Assembly: GCA_902581795.1 (NCBI GenBank)
Contig: CACHPL010000002.1
Span: 62,001 to 126,000 of the forward strand
DNA from: an uncultured Pelagibacteraceae bacterium
GTDB taxonomy: Bacteria > Pseudomonadota > Alphaproteobacteria > Pelagibacterales > Pelagibacteraceae
Length of the DNA stretch: 64,000 nt
Reading direction: 5' to 3'
The position numbers and the translations under genes were made by a program. Shown one piece after another: positions 48,621 through 58,370 of this stretch. Every line of letters begins with the position of its first letter. Positions within the stretch are counted from its first letter, which is position 1. Below the pieces are notes generated by a model. That model was not told the origin of the DNA. It saw only the letters and a list, made by a program, of their open reading frames with translations, and did no database searches.

Positions 48621-49274
48621 ATGATGCTTGAAAAAATATTTCCTAAGATACACCAAGAAGGGTATAAGTTTTTGGCCATATCGGTAGTTCTTACGTTAAT
48701 TTTATGGTTAATTTCTGATCTTTTTGGATTTATATTCACTTTAATCACTATATGGGTTTATTACTTTTTTAGAGATCCTGAAAGAACAATAATTAGTGAT
48801 GAAAATTATCTTGTTAGCCCAGCTGATGGTCTTATAACGGCAATAAAAGATACCAATGGTCCAATAGAACTAGGTCTTGAAAACAAAACTTTTACAAGAG
48901 TAAGTATTTTTATGAATGTTTTTAACTGTCATGTAAATAGATCTCCATCATCAGGTAATATAGAGGATATTTTCTACAAACCAGGAAAATTTTTAAATGC
49001 ATCACTAGACAAGGCAAGCGAGGAAAATGAGAGAAATTATTTTAAAATTAAAGATGGTAAAACAGACGATGGAATAGTTGTAGTTCAGATTGCAGGCTTA
49101 ATTGCTAGGAGAATTGTTACTCAAACACAAAAAAATCAAGACATAAAACAAGGTGATAGAATTGGAATGATAAGGTTTGGTAGTAGAGTTGATTTATACT
49201 TTAATAAACGAAAAATTATGGTAAAAGTTGGTCAAAACGTTATTGCTGGCGAAAGCTTAATAGCGAGCTTATAG
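48621..49274 (+). CDS. psd: phosphatidylserine decarboxylase proenzyme (short type)
   Basis: Makes phosphatidylethanolamine. The 217-aa protein has hydrophobic segments at about 17-50, VSPADGLI (residues 66-72), FMNVFNCHVNRSP and the C-terminal self-cleavage site RFGSRVDLYF, where cleavage between Gly187 and Ser188 would give the pyruvoyl group. This short form (PSD-A type) pairs with pssA, which follows directly (TAG-ATG). The first two codons are both ATG, so the start may be 48624. Confidence 0.94.
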   Translation: MMLEKIFPKIHQEGYKFLAISVVLTLILWLISDLFGFIFTLITIWVYYFFRDPERTIISDENYLVSPADGLITAIKDTNGPIELGLENKTFTRVSIFMNVFNCHVNRSPSSGNIEDIFYKPGKFLNASLDKASEENERNYFKIKDGKTDDGIVVVQIAGLIARRIVTQTQKNQDIKQGDRIGMIRFGSRVDLYFNKRKIMVKVGQNVIAGESLIASL

Positions 49275-50066
49275 ATGCAAAAAAAAAATAAATTTAAAGT
49301 CGTATCAGTTAATAAATCTAGATACATACTACCTAGTGTATTAACGCTCATCGGGGTTTGTTTGGGAATAAGCTCTATCAAGTTTGCTATGGATGGTAAT
49401 TTTGGTTTTGCAGTTTTATTTATAATTGTAGCAGCTATCTTGGATGGTTTAGATGGAAGGGTGGCACGAATGATTAAAGGGACATCGGAATTTGGTAAAG
49501 AGCTAGACTCACTAACAGATTTTGTTAGTTTCGGCATTGCACCTGTGTTTGTTATATATTTCTGGGAATTAAATCAATTCGGAAGGATTGGTTGGTTACT
49601 TGTTTTGTTATTTTCAGTTTGTTGCGTTTTGAGACTTGCAAGATTTAATCTGACAAAATTCGATTACAATGAAGAGTGGAAAATGAATTTTTTTCAGGGA
49701 ATCCCCTCACCCGCGGGAGGCTGTTTAATTTTATTTCCAATAATGTATGAGTTATCAAGTTTTAGTAATATTTTTGCAATTGCTAACATAAGTCCATTTT
49801 TGGTGGTTATTGCATCTTTTCTTTTAATAAGCAAAATACCAACTTTTTCTTTTAAGAAAATTGCTGTGCAAAGAAATATGACGCTATTTCTTTTACTAGG
49901 CTTCGGATTATTTTTTGTTTCAATTATACAATTTACTTATGAAACATTGACAATTTGTTGTTTAATATATTTATCTTTGATCCCAATAAGTATTTTCAAT
50001 TACAATAAAAAACTAAAAAATGTTCAAAAAGAAATTGTAGAAGAAGACCAAAGAGACATTTTATAA
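49275..50066 (+). CDS. pssA: CDP-diacylglycerol-serine O-phosphatidyltransferase
   Basis: Inner-membrane CDP-alcohol phosphotransferase making phosphatidylserine. The catalytic signature D-G-x2-A/D-R-x8-G-x3-D-x3-D is seen as DGLDGRVARMIKGTSEFGKELDSLTD, in parts, near residues 55-80, followed by FVSFGIAPVFV. Seven or more hydrophobic segments and GIPSPAGG fit the PssA type II group. It follows psd without a gap; together they supply phosphatidylethanolamine. Confidence 0.95.
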   Translation: MQKKNKFKVVSVNKSRYILPSVLTLIGVCLGISSIKFAMDGNFGFAVLFIIVAAILDGLDGRVARMIKGTSEFGKELDSLTDFVSFGIAPVFVIYFWELNQFGRIGWLLVLLFSVCCVLRLARFNLTKFDYNEEWKMNFFQGIPSPAGGCLILFPIMYELSSFSNIFAIANISPFLVVIASFLLISKIPTFSFKKIAVQRNMTLFLLLGFGLFFVSIIQFTYETLTICCLIYLSLIPISIFNYNKKLKNVQKEIVEEDQRDIL

Positions 50067-50076
50067 TTTAAAATAG

Positions 50077-50664
50077 ATGGATAACAAGAGTTATCAAGAT
50101 CATTTTTTCAAAAGAGCCAAAATAGAGGGTTATCGTTCAAGATCAGCATTTAAGTTAATTGAATTAGACAATAAATTTAAGTTTTTGAAAAATGGAATTA
50201 AATTACTTGATCTTGGTTCTTACCCGGGGGGTTGGTGCCAAGTTGTTTTAAAAAAAATTAAAAAAGTTAAAATTTTAGGCATTGATAAAAAAAAGGTAGA
50301 AAAAATCAGTGGTGCAGAGTTTATAATGGGTGATTTTTTAGATAAAAAATCTCAAAAACTCATAATTGAATATTTTGGTTCAAAAGTTGATGTAATTTTA
50401 TCTGATATGGCTGCTAATACTACTGGTAGCAAAAGTTTAGATTCTATAAGAACTAATGAATTATGTTTTAATGTGTTAAATTTCTCTAAAGAGATTCTTA
50501 ATAAAAAAGGCACCGTTATATCTAAAGTTTTTATGGGGGATGATTTTAAAGAAATTAAATATGGTGCAAAAAAAAACTTTAAAAAAACTGATTTTTTTAA
50601 GCCAAATTCAAGTAGGGATGAATCAAGAGAAATATATATACATTGTTCAGGATTAAGTACATAA
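50077..50664 (+). CDS. rlmE: 23S rRNA 2'-O-methyltransferase RlmE (FtsJ)
   Basis: Methylates U2552 (E. coli numbering) in the A loop of 23S rRNA. The 195-aa protein has YRSRSAFKLIELDNKF, the SAM motif LLDLGSYPGGWCQV, LGIDKKKVEKISGAEFIMGD (in parts) and SDMAANTTGSKSLD; the catalytic K-D-K-E set is in place (Lys in SAFKL, Asp in SDMA, Lys in SKVFMG, Glu near ESREIY). Length matches RlmE. It lies 10 bp after pssA. Confidence 0.93.
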   Translation: MDNKSYQDHFFKRAKIEGYRSRSAFKLIELDNKFKFLKNGIKLLDLGSYPGGWCQVVLKKIKKVKILGIDKKKVEKISGAEFIMGDFLDKKSQKLIIEYFGSKVDVILSDMAANTTGSKSLDSIRTNELCFNVLNFSKEILNKKGTVISKVFMGDDFKEIKYGAKKNFKKTDFFKPNSSRDESREIYIHCSGLST

Positions 50665-50671
50665 TAATGTA

Positions 50672-51103
50672 ATGACGAAGATAAAAACCATTTTTCTTGT
50701 TTTTTTATTCACATTCTTTTATTTGAATAATTCTTTTTCACAGAATGACTATTTTGACGAAGGTCAGAAATTTTATAAACAAAAAAAATTTTCTAAGTCA
50801 AAATTTAAATTTCAACAAGATATAGTTTTTAATCCTAAAAGTGAAAAATCATATTTGTACCTTGCGAAAATTTATAAAGAGGAGAAAAACGATCAATTAG
50901 AAGAACAGAGCTTAAATACAGTTATTTTACTTAATCCAAAAAATGAAGAAGCTATTTTATTATTAGCTTTGCTTAAAATAAAAAAATCCGATTATAAAGA
51001 AACAGAAAAACTAATAGACACTTTTGAAAAAATTTGCGTTTCACTGTGTGGTAAAAACGAAGAACTGAATAAAAAACTCAAAGCTTTAGAGAAAAAAAAA
51101 TAA
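50672..51103 (+). CDS. secreted TPR-repeat protein, unknown function
   Basis: 143-aa protein with a signal peptide (about 1-22, NSFS-Q) and two or three tetratricopeptide repeats: YFDEGQKFYKQKKFSKSKFKFQQ, SYLYLAKIYKEEKNDQLEEQSLNTVILLNP (in parts) and EAILLLALLKIKKSDYKETEKLI. TPRs mediate protein contacts in the periplasm. Lys codons are abundant, as in neighbouring genes. No specific function is recognisable. Confidence 0.75.
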   Translation: MTKIKTIFLVFLFTFFYLNNSFSQNDYFDEGQKFYKQKKFSKSKFKFQQDIVFNPKSEKSYLYLAKIYKEEKNDQLEEQSLNTVILLNPKNEEAILLLALLKIKKSDYKETEKLIDTFEKICVSLCGKNEELNKKLKALEKKK

Positions 51104-51113
51104 CAACTAGCTA

Positions 51114-51893
51114 ATGAGTCTTAATAAGATAAAAAAAATAAAAAATTTTAAATCAAAAAAAAAGCTGGTATGCTTAACGGCATATTCAAAATCATTTACC
51201 AAAATACTAGATCAATATTGTGATATTATTTTGGTAGGGGACTCAGTTGCAACCGCTTTCTATGGCATGAAAAATACGAAAAATATTTCTTTAGAGACAA
51301 TGATTAATCATGCAATTAGTGTAAAAAAATATACAAACAAAAGCTTACTGGTATTTGATATGCCATTTAATACATACAATAATATTCGAGACGCAACAAA
51401 GAATGTAAAATATATTTTAAAAAGAGTTAAATGTGATGCTTTTAAAATTGAAAGTAACGGAAGAAATTTATCAGTTATAAAAAAACTTGTTAAATTGGGT
51501 ATACCTATCATGGGTCACATAGGTTATACACCTCAATTCAAATCTAAATTTAAAGCCCAAGGGTTGAAAGAGAAAGAAATTAAAAATTTAATAGATGAGG
51601 CAAAAGGTATAGAGGAAGCAGGTGCTTTTTCGATTGTACTAGAATGTGTAAGAGAGACTATTGCGAAGAAAATAACCTCAAAAATAAACATACCTACAAT
51701 AGGAATAGGATCTTCAAAATATTGTGACGGACAAATTTTAGTAACCGATGATTTAATTGGTATGAGCGGATTTTATCCAAAGTTTGTAAAAAAATATATA
51801 AATTTGCAAAAACTAGTAAAAAATGCCGTTAAAAGGTATAGAGACGATGTGAGAAAAAAAAAATTTCCCAATAGATTGAATAGTTATAATTAA
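51114..51893 (+). CDS. panB: 3-methyl-2-oxobutanoate hydroxymethyltransferase
   Basis: Transfers a hydroxymethyl group from methylene-THF to 2-oxoisovalerate, giving ketopantoate for CoA synthesis. The 259-aa TIM-barrel has LVCLTAYSKSFTKILDQYCDIILVGDSVA (in parts), VFDMPFNTYNN, KIESNGRN, IMGHIGYTPQ and GIGSSKYCDGQILVTDDLIGM (in parts), matching PanB across its length. The Asp/Glu metal residues in VGDS and LECV positions are kept. panC is not adjacent. Confidence 0.95.
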   Translation: MSLNKIKKIKNFKSKKKLVCLTAYSKSFTKILDQYCDIILVGDSVATAFYGMKNTKNISLETMINHAISVKKYTNKSLLVFDMPFNTYNNIRDATKNVKYILKRVKCDAFKIESNGRNLSVIKKLVKLGIPIMGHIGYTPQFKSKFKAQGLKEKEIKNLIDEAKGIEEAGAFSIVLECVRETIAKKITSKINIPTIGIGSSKYCDGQILVTDDLIGMSGFYPKFVKKYINLQKLVKNAVKRYRDDVRKKKFPNRLNSYN

Positions 51894-51895
51894 AA

Positions 51896-52519
51896 ATGAA
51901 TACTGAAATTCAGAAAAAAGAAAATTTTAAAGATCTTATTAAAAAATATTCAAAAATAATATATTTAATAATTTTAATTTTCGTTATATTTGGTATTTCT
52001 TATACATGGTTTGACTCAAATAATAAAAATAAAAAAATTAAAATTTCTGAAAATTTTATTGAGGGTAAAGTTTTATTACAAAACAAAAAGTTATCAGGCG
52101 CAAAAGAAGTATTTGTTGGTATTATAAATGAAAAAGATAATATCTATTCACCATTATCGCTATTTCTAATTATAGATAAAAATTTAGAAGAAGATCAAAA
52201 TAAAATTATAAATTATTTTGACTTAGTTTTGTCTATAAAAGATATTGAGGAAGAGGACAGAAATTCTATAATATTAAAAAAAGCTATTTTTATATCAGAA
52301 AATAATCAAGAAGAAGACATACTCAACCTACTTAATCCAATAATAAATTCAGAATCAGTTTGGAAATTGCAATCTGCAAAGTTTATTGGGGATTATTATT
52401 TTTCAAAAAAACAATTTAAAAAAGCAAAAGAGTATTATTCTATTTTATTGAATGAAGAAATTGAAACTTCAGAAGTTAATGAGATAAAAAGAAAAATTAA
52501 TATTATAGATAATGAATAA
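51896..52519 (+). CDS. YfgM-like membrane-anchored TPR protein
   Basis: 207-aa protein with a short N-terminal cytoplasmic part, one membrane segment (about 21-39, KIIYLIILIFVIFGISYTWF) and a periplasmic helical region rich in TPR-like repeats near the end (SAKFIGDYYFSKKQFKKAKEYYSILL). This arrangement and the position directly before a BamB-like gene match YfgM (ancillary SecYEG translocon subunit) and its alphaproteobacterial relatives. Sequence conservation is low, so the call rests mostly on layout. It overlaps the next gene by 8 bp. Confidence 0.7.
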   Translation: MNTEIQKKENFKDLIKKYSKIIYLIILIFVIFGISYTWFDSNNKNKKIKISENFIEGKVLLQNKKLSGAKEVFVGIINEKDNIYSPLSLFLIIDKNLEEDQNKIINYFDLVLSIKDIEEEDRNSIILKKAIFISENNQEEDILNLLNPIINSESVWKLQSAKFIGDYYFSKKQFKKAKEYYSILLNEEIETSEVNEIKRKINIIDNE

Positions 52520-53855
52520 ATATTATAATTTATTAGTTCTAATCCTTATCTCTAACCTTTTTTTTGCATGTTCTTTTGATAAAAGTAGTGGAATTTGGAA
52601 TGATAAATCTAAAGAATTAAAAGTCGAGGTTTTAGATGAAAATATAAAACCAATTTTCTCAAAAACTGAAAAATTCAAGGAAGAGGTATCTAGTGACATT
52701 ATTGTGGAAATTGCTTTACCATCCAATGTAGATTCTTGGGTGGAGGAAAATTTTAATTCAAATAATTTACTTCCGCATCTAACTTATGAACATAAAAAGA
52801 ATTTAATTTTTAAAAGTAAAAAAATCTTAAATAAAATAAAATCGAATTCTGATTTCGAACCACTTGTGTACAAAGATAGCATATTTTTTTATGATAATTC
52901 AGGATCAATTTTCAATTTTTCTTTAATTGATTTTAATATGGCATGGGAATTTAATTTTTATAAAAAAAAATTTAAAAATTTTCCAATCCAAATCAATTTT
53001 ATTATTGAGTCCGGAAATCTTATTGTTTCAGATAATCTAGGATATTTTTATAATTTAAATATTGATTCAGGCAAAATTAATTGGGCAAAAAATTATGGAA
53101 TTCCATTTAAATCAAATTTAAAATCAGATGAGCAATTTGTATTTGGCGTTAATCAAGATAATAAATTTTATAGCATTAAACACAATACTGGAGAAAAAAG
53201 ATTAGATTTAGAGACATTTCCATCTCTTTTGCAATCTAAGCAAAAATCAAGTGTAGGGTTAGATAAAATTAATAAAAACGTTTTTTTCATAGCATCTACG
53301 GGAGAGATTTACTCAATAAATTACAGCAAAAATGTAATTAATTGGATATACAAAACTACAGCTAGAAGTATAGATAAGTCAGTTGATTTATTTTTTTCTT
53401 CACCAATAGTTTTTTATAAAAACAATATATTAATTAGCACTAGTGTCTCAACTATTTTACTAAATTCAAAAACCGGTCAAGTAATTTGGGAATTACCTTT
53501 CAGTACTTTTGTTAGACCAATAGTTTCTAATAATTTTATTTTTTTTATAACAAATGATGGCTTTATTTTGAGCGCAAACATTTCTACAGGAAAAGTCATT
53601 TGGTCAAAAAATCTTTTTAATAAATCTAAGAAAATTACCAGAGATAAAATTGGGGATGTCATATCAATTATGTTAGTCTCAAACGAGATTTTAGTAACTA
53701 CAAAAAAAGGATATTTTATATTTATAGATTATAAAAATGGAAAAATTATTAATTATGTAAATGCTGATAAGAAAGGATTTTATTCTAAACCAGTTATAGT
53801 AAATAAAAAAATTTATATCGTTAATATGAAGGGCAGATTATTAGTCTTTAATTAA
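52512..53855 (+). CDS. bamB: BamB-like PQQ-repeat lipoprotein
   Basis: 447-aa outer-membrane-assembly lipoprotein. The N-terminus has a lipobox (LFFAC, Cys20), followed by a low-complexity linker. The rest shows repeated beta-propeller blades with Trp motifs such as DSGKINWAKN, TGQVIWELPF and STGKVIWSKNLF, the PQQ-enzyme repeat, spaced about 40-60 residues apart. BamB helps the BAM complex insert outer-membrane proteins. It is paired with the YfgM-like gene; the usual partner der is not next to it, since purF converges 1 bp away. Confidence 0.8.
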   Translation: MNKYYNLLVLILISNLFFACSFDKSSGIWNDKSKELKVEVLDENIKPIFSKTEKFKEEVSSDIIVEIALPSNVDSWVEENFNSNNLLPHLTYEHKKNLIFKSKKILNKIKSNSDFEPLVYKDSIFFYDNSGSIFNFSLIDFNMAWEFNFYKKKFKNFPIQINFIIESGNLIVSDNLGYFYNLNIDSGKINWAKNYGIPFKSNLKSDEQFVFGVNQDNKFYSIKHNTGEKRLDLETFPSLLQSKQKSSVGLDKINKNVFFIASTGEIYSINYSKNVINWIYKTTARSIDKSVDLFFSSPIVFYKNNILISTSVSTILLNSKTGQVIWELPFSTFVRPIVSNNFIFFITNDGFILSANISTGKVIWSKNLFNKSKKITRDKIGDVISIMLVSNEILVTTKKGYFIFIDYKNGKIINYVNADKKGFYSKPVIVNKKIYIVNMKGRLLVFN

Positions 53856-53856
53856 A

Positions 53857-55293
53857 TTAGCTATTTGACTTTCCACTCAGAAGTGATAATTGAGTAACCT
53901 TTCCATTTTTTCTTTGATCTACCAAGTCTACTGGGTACTCACCTGTAAAATAATGATCTGTGAATTGTGGATATATTTTATTTCTTTCATTGTTGCAAAG
54001 CGCTTTATACAAACCTTCTAAACTTAAAAATTTCAAGGAGTCAGCATTTATATAATCTCTCATTTCTTCTAAACTTCTGTTGGCTGCCAACAACTCCTTT
54101 TTTGTCGGCATATCTATACCATAGTAATCAGGAAATTTTATTGGTGGCGAGGCTATTCTCACATGAACCTCTTTTGCACCACCGTCATAAAGCATTTTTA
54201 CAATTTTGTGACATGTAGTTCCTCGCACGATTGAGTCATCAATTAAAATTACAGATTTATTTTTTATAGATGATTGATTTGAACTAAGTTTTAGTTTTAC
54301 TCCAAAACTTCTTATACTTTGAGATGGCTCTATAAATGTCCGTCCCACATAATGATTTCTAATAAGCCCTAGTTCAAAATTTATCTTTTTATGTTGACTA
54401 AAACCTAAAGCTGCGGGAACTCCAGAGTCAGGAACTGGAACCACAATTTCTCCTTCATTAGAAGATTCTTTTGCAAGCTGGTAGCCAAATTCTTTTCTAT
54501 ATTCGTAGGCACATTTACCTTTAATTAAACTATCTGGCCTAGCAAAGTAGATATACTCAAAAATACATGGTCTAGCTACTTTCTTGGTAAATGGTTTGAT
54601 ACTTTTTATTGAATTATTTTCTATAATTACAATCTCGCCATTTTCTACCTCTCTTATAAATTTTGCACCCACAATATCAAATGCACAAGTTTCTGATGCA
54701 AGAACATAAGAATTTTTGATCTTACCCAAAACTAACGGCCTTATTCCCAAAGGATCTCTAGCGCCTATCAGTTTTTTATTACTCATCATGACTAATGCAT
54801 AACCACCTTGAACTTGAAAAAGAGTATCAATTATTTTGTCTATCATCTTGGGCCTATTTGATTTTGCAATTAATTGAACTATTGTTTCTGTGTCCGAGGT
54901 AGTTCTGAAGATTGCTCCTTCTTTTACTAATTTTTCCCTTAATTGTATTGCGTTTGTAAAATTTCCATTATGCGCAACACTTATTCCACCGCTGTAAATA
55001 TCTGCAAAAAAAGGCTGAATATTTCTTAAAGAAGTCTCACCAGTAGTTGAATATCGATTGTGACCTATGGCAAAATTTCCAGGTAATTTCTTTAAAACCT
55101 CTTTATTAGTAAAATTATCTCCTACTAGGCCATGTCTTTTTTCAGAATGAAAATTTTTACCATCAAAGGAAACTATTCCACATCCTTCTTGCCCCCTATG
55201 TTGTAAAGCATGCAGTCCAAGCGCTGTTAAAGCAGAAGCATCATTAAAATTATGAACTCCAAAAACCCCACATTCTTCTCTAATTTTTCTCAT
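53857..55293 (-). CDS. purF: amidophosphoribosyltransferase
   Basis: First step of purine synthesis: PRPP and glutamine to phosphoribosylamine. The 478-aa precursor starts MRKIREECGVFG; the seven-residue propeptide is removed to leave Cys8 as the catalytic nucleophile. The Ntn glutaminase domain (HALQHRGQEGCGI, HNRYSTTG, SVAHNGNFTN) is followed by the PRPP-binding domain with VILIDDSIVRGTT. GIDMPTKKELLAA near the end fits. It follows cvpA by 1 bp, the same order as in E. coli cvpA-purF. Confidence 0.98.
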   Translation of the reverse strand: MRKIREECGVFGVHNFNDASALTALGLHALQHRGQEGCGIVSFDGKNFHSEKRHGLVGDNFTNKEVLKKLPGNFAIGHNRYSTTGETSLRNIQPFFADIYSGGISVAHNGNFTNAIQLREKLVKEGAIFRTTSDTETIVQLIAKSNRPKMIDKIIDTLFQVQGGYALVMMSNKKLIGARDPLGIRPLVLGKIKNSYVLASETCAFDIVGAKFIREVENGEIVIIENNSIKSIKPFTKKVARPCIFEYIYFARPDSLIKGKCAYEYRKEFGYQLAKESSNEGEIVVPVPDSGVPAALGFSQHKKINFELGLIRNHYVGRTFIEPSQSIRSFGVKLKLSSNQSSIKNKSVILIDDSIVRGTTCHKIVKMLYDGGAKEVHVRIASPPIKFPDYYGIDMPTKKELLAANRSLEEMRDYINADSLKFLSLEGLYKALCNNERNKIYPQFTDHYFTGEYPVDLVDQRKNGKVTQLSLLSGKSNS

Positions 55294-55294
55294 T

Positions 55295-55843
55295 TTAGAT
55301 TTTTTCTATTTCTTTTTTTGTGTCTTCAATATCTTTTCCACTAGGAAATTCATTAATTAATAGCTTACTACCTTTCTCTGTTATTGAAAAAAAATAAGAA
55401 CTTTTTAAGTTAATATCCCATTTTTCATATGAATAAAACCAATTTACAATTGTAAAAATACACACAAAAAACACATAACCTTTAAAAATACCAAAGAAAA
55501 ATCCAAAACTTTTATCAACAGATCCAAGACCTGTGTATGAAAATAGTCGGCCTAGAGATTTTCCTAATAGAATCAAAATAAAAAGTGTTAATATGTAAAC
55601 AGCAACACCCAAACCAACACCAGATATATAGGTATTATTTACATAATCTGAAACGTATGGTTCTATTTTTGGTACTAAAATTATTGTAATTATTAATGCT
55701 AGAAGCCATTTTAGAAAAGACATTAAACTTATGAAAAAGCCTTTGCCCATACACTGGATTGCAAAGTAGATAACAAAAATTAAAAAAACTATATCGAATA
55801 TAACTATATTTTCACCTATAAACGATGTTAGCTTATCCAGCAT
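55295..55843 (-). CDS. cvpA: CvpA family membrane protein
   Basis: 182-aa inner-membrane protein with four hydrophobic segments and the CvpA stretch SYTGLGSVDKSFGFFFGIFKGYVFFV (in parts). CvpA homologues are linked to colicin V export in E. coli and to envelope processes; the biochemical role is not settled. It immediately precedes purF on the minus strand and overlaps the 3' end of the RND transporter gene by 11 bp. Confidence 0.88.
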   Translation of the reverse strand: MLDKLTSFIGENIVIFDIVFLIFVIYFAIQCMGKGFFISLMSFLKWLLALIITIILVPKIEPYVSDYVNNTYISGVGLGVAVYILTLFILILLGKSLGRLFSYTGLGSVDKSFGFFFGIFKGYVFFVCIFTIVNWFYSYEKWDINLKSSYFFSITEKGSKLLINEFPSGKDIEDTKKEIEKI

Positions 55844-58322
55844 CTTTAAAAGGTTTAAAAGTTAATATTAATTTAGGAAGTAAGGTTAAAACCGATATCA
55901 TAGCTAATAACATTGCAATTCCTGTAAAAACTCCAAAATAAATTGTTGGTATGAAATTAGATAAAACTAAAATTGAAAAACCAAAAACTATTGTAATAGA
56001 AGTGTTTAGGATTGCAACACCAACTGTATCATGACACTTCTCTAAGGTTTTATTATAATCTTTAATTTTTTTAAACTCTTCTTTAAATCTATAAATATAG
56101 TGAATGCTGTTGTCCACAGCTATTCCTATAGTGATTGCAGCTATAGTTATCGTCATCATATCTAATGGAATTTCAAGAAAACCTATAATTCCTAGGATTA
56201 AAAAAGCTGCCATAAAATTAGGCACAACACCTATAAGAGATAAAGTTATATTCCTAAAAAGTATTAAAAACATTGCTGTAATCCCAGCCATTACAACCCC
56301 AAGCGTGAGTATTTGTGATTTAAATAAACTTTGTAAGAGATTGTTAAATAATATGAGAACACCAGCTAATTTGAACTCTTCCGGTTTTAAACCTATCTCA
56401 TTTTCTAAATCTCGATTAATTTTTTTTATAAGCTCGTTTCGCCTCAAGTCTTCTTTTGAATCTAAAATTCTTAAACCAATTCTTGCCTCATTACTTTTGA
56501 TAGAAATATAAGGATCAATTATTTCTTTTTTAATTGAGTCAGGTATTTTTGTATATAAAACACCTATTTCTAAACCTTGTAATTCTTTTCCACCAGTTAA
56601 GTCTTCAGCGACCCTTACCATTGATGCAAAAGATATTACTTTACCAACAGCATCAAGACCGTCTAAATAGTCATGAACTTCAGTTATTTTATCTATTTTA
56701 TTTCTTGTGAACCAATATTTAGCATCATCACTCTCTTCCTCTTCCCAGTCGTCATCATCATTTACTTCATCTACTTTTTTTGGAAATTTTAATATCACGT
56801 CAAGCGGGGTGGTGCCACCAAGCTCTTCGTCAATAAGCTTCATACCTTTATAGATTTCAGTCTCTTTGTCAAAATAGTTTATGAAACTATTTTCAACTTC
56901 AAGCTTTGATATACCAAAAATACTTACTATTATTACAATTATAGCGGATGAATAAATTACTTTTGTATTTTTTTGCGCTATTTTTCCTAGAAAAGATGTT
57001 ATTTTAGATTTTTTTTGATCCCTATATTTAACATCTTTTTTTGTTAAAACATTTAAAATTGATGGCAGCAAAGTAAAAGTTATCGACATTGACACTATTA
57101 ATCCAACAGTCATCATCCAGCCAAAATCTATAATGGGTTTGATATCGCTAAAAATTAATGACAAGAATGCACAGATTGTTGTAAGTACCGTGTAAAGTAT
57201 TGGCCAAAACATTTTTTGAGAGGTCCAAAGAAGCGCTTCGCTATTTAATGTATTTGGATTTTCTTTTCTAAATTGTAAATATCGCACGCTCATATGTATG
57301 TTCATAGCCATTGTTAAGATAAGCATTAAAGCAATAAAATTTGATGAAATTACTGTTACCTTCCAACCAACCAAACCTAAAAATCCAACCATGATAAACA
57401 CAGAAAAGAAGCAGCTAAGAAGCGGCACTAAAACCCACAACAAATTTCTAAAAACAAACCATAGTGTAAAAATTATAAATAAAAAAACCCCAGCACCAAA
57501 AACTACGATATCATTTTTTATAAATGTCATCATATCATCAGCTATCATTGGAATACCTCCAAGATGGATTATTGGATAAATATCTTCTGAACTTTTTTTA
57601 ACTCTTCCAGGGGAAGGATGATCTTTGATAATTTTTCTAATTTCATTTATATTTTGATGATTTTTTTTGTTATATATTTTTCTATAATTATCATATTTTT
57701 TCAAAAAGATTTTATAAGCATTTAATTCTTTTGAAGTTAATTTCGTATTTGATTTCCTTTCAATGAAATCATTCTTAGTTTTTAAAAATTCAATTAATTT
57801 TTTGTCAGGTTTAATGTAAACTATTATTCCGCTTGTTTTTCCGTCACTACTAATAACGAAATCTTTATATATTGGACTATTAATTATTTCTTCAAAGCCT
57901 CTGTCAAAATCTACATCTATACTTGATAAAGTTTTAAAATTTTTTATTCTTTCTGGTAGTGGATCATCGTTATTTTTTAGTAATGGGACATCCAGAACAG
58001 TAATGACATTATCTACCCAATCTAAATTTTCTAAAGAATTTTTTAATAAAGAAAGATTTTTTATAGTATTTTCTGATTTAAAAGACTCGCTCGGTTCATG
58101 AGTGTAGGTTAGAACCAAAAAGTCTTTGGATCCATACTTCTTATTAACCTCTCTAAGATATTTTAAATCTGGATCATTTTCTAAAAGCAAAGTGTCAGAT
58201 GATGCATCCAATTGAAAGTTTTTTGAAAAGTATCCAAAACTTAAAAGTAAAATTAATAATATTGATAACGTGAATTTTGGTCTGTCTATTACTATATTTT
58301 TGTATAATTTTGAGAAGATCAC
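55833..58322 (-). CDS. RND/MMPL-superfamily transporter
   Basis: 829-aa inner-membrane protein with twelve predicted helices in two halves, each half having a large periplasmic loop after its first helix. The conserved transport blocks are FIALMLILTMAMNIHMSVRYLQFRKENPN (in parts; first half) and TITIAAITIGIAVDNSIHYIYRFKEEFK (in parts; second half, with the Asp of the proton-relay helix in AVDNSIH). It resembles the hopanoid/lipid MMPL group rather than AcrB. An acidic stretch of Asp/Glu (plus-strand nt about 56725-56775) sits in the second loop. Substrate unknown. Confidence 0.87.
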   Translation of the reverse strand: MIFSKLYKNIVIDRPKFTLSILLILLLSFGYFSKNFQLDASSDTLLLENDPDLKYLREVNKKYGSKDFLVLTYTHEPSESFKSENTIKNLSLLKNSLENLDWVDNVITVLDVPLLKNNDDPLPERIKNFKTLSSIDVDFDRGFEEIINSPIYKDFVISSDGKTSGIIVYIKPDKKLIEFLKTKNDFIERKSNTKLTSKELNAYKIFLKKYDNYRKIYNKKNHQNINEIRKIIKDHPSPGRVKKSSEDIYPIIHLGGIPMIADDMMTFIKNDIVVFGAGVFLFIIFTLWFVFRNLLWVLVPLLSCFFSVFIMVGFLGLVGWKVTVISSNFIALMLILTMAMNIHMSVRYLQFRKENPNTLNSEALLWTSQKMFWPILYTVLTTICAFLSLIFSDIKPIIDFGWMMTVGLIVSMSITFTLLPSILNVLTKKDVKYRDQKKSKITSFLGKIAQKNTKVIYSSAIIVIIVSIFGISKLEVENSFINYFDKETEIYKGMKLIDEELGGTTPLDVILKFPKKVDEVNDDDDWEEEESDDAKYWFTRNKIDKITEVHDYLDGLDAVGKVISFASMVRVAEDLTGGKELQGLEIGVLYTKIPDSIKKEIIDPYISIKSNEARIGLRILDSKEDLRRNELIKKINRDLENEIGLKPEEFKLAGVLILFNNLLQSLFKSQILTLGVVMAGITAMFLILFRNITLSLIGVVPNFMAAFLILGIIGFLEIPLDMMTITIAAITIGIAVDNSIHYIYRFKEEFKKIKDYNKTLEKCHDTVGVAILNTSITIVFGFSILVLSNFIPTIYFGVFTGIAMLLAMISVLTLLPKLILTFKPFKDAG

Positions 58323-58370
58323 TATAAGGAAGATATAGCTTAAAAGAGCATAATTTAAAATTACTTATTT

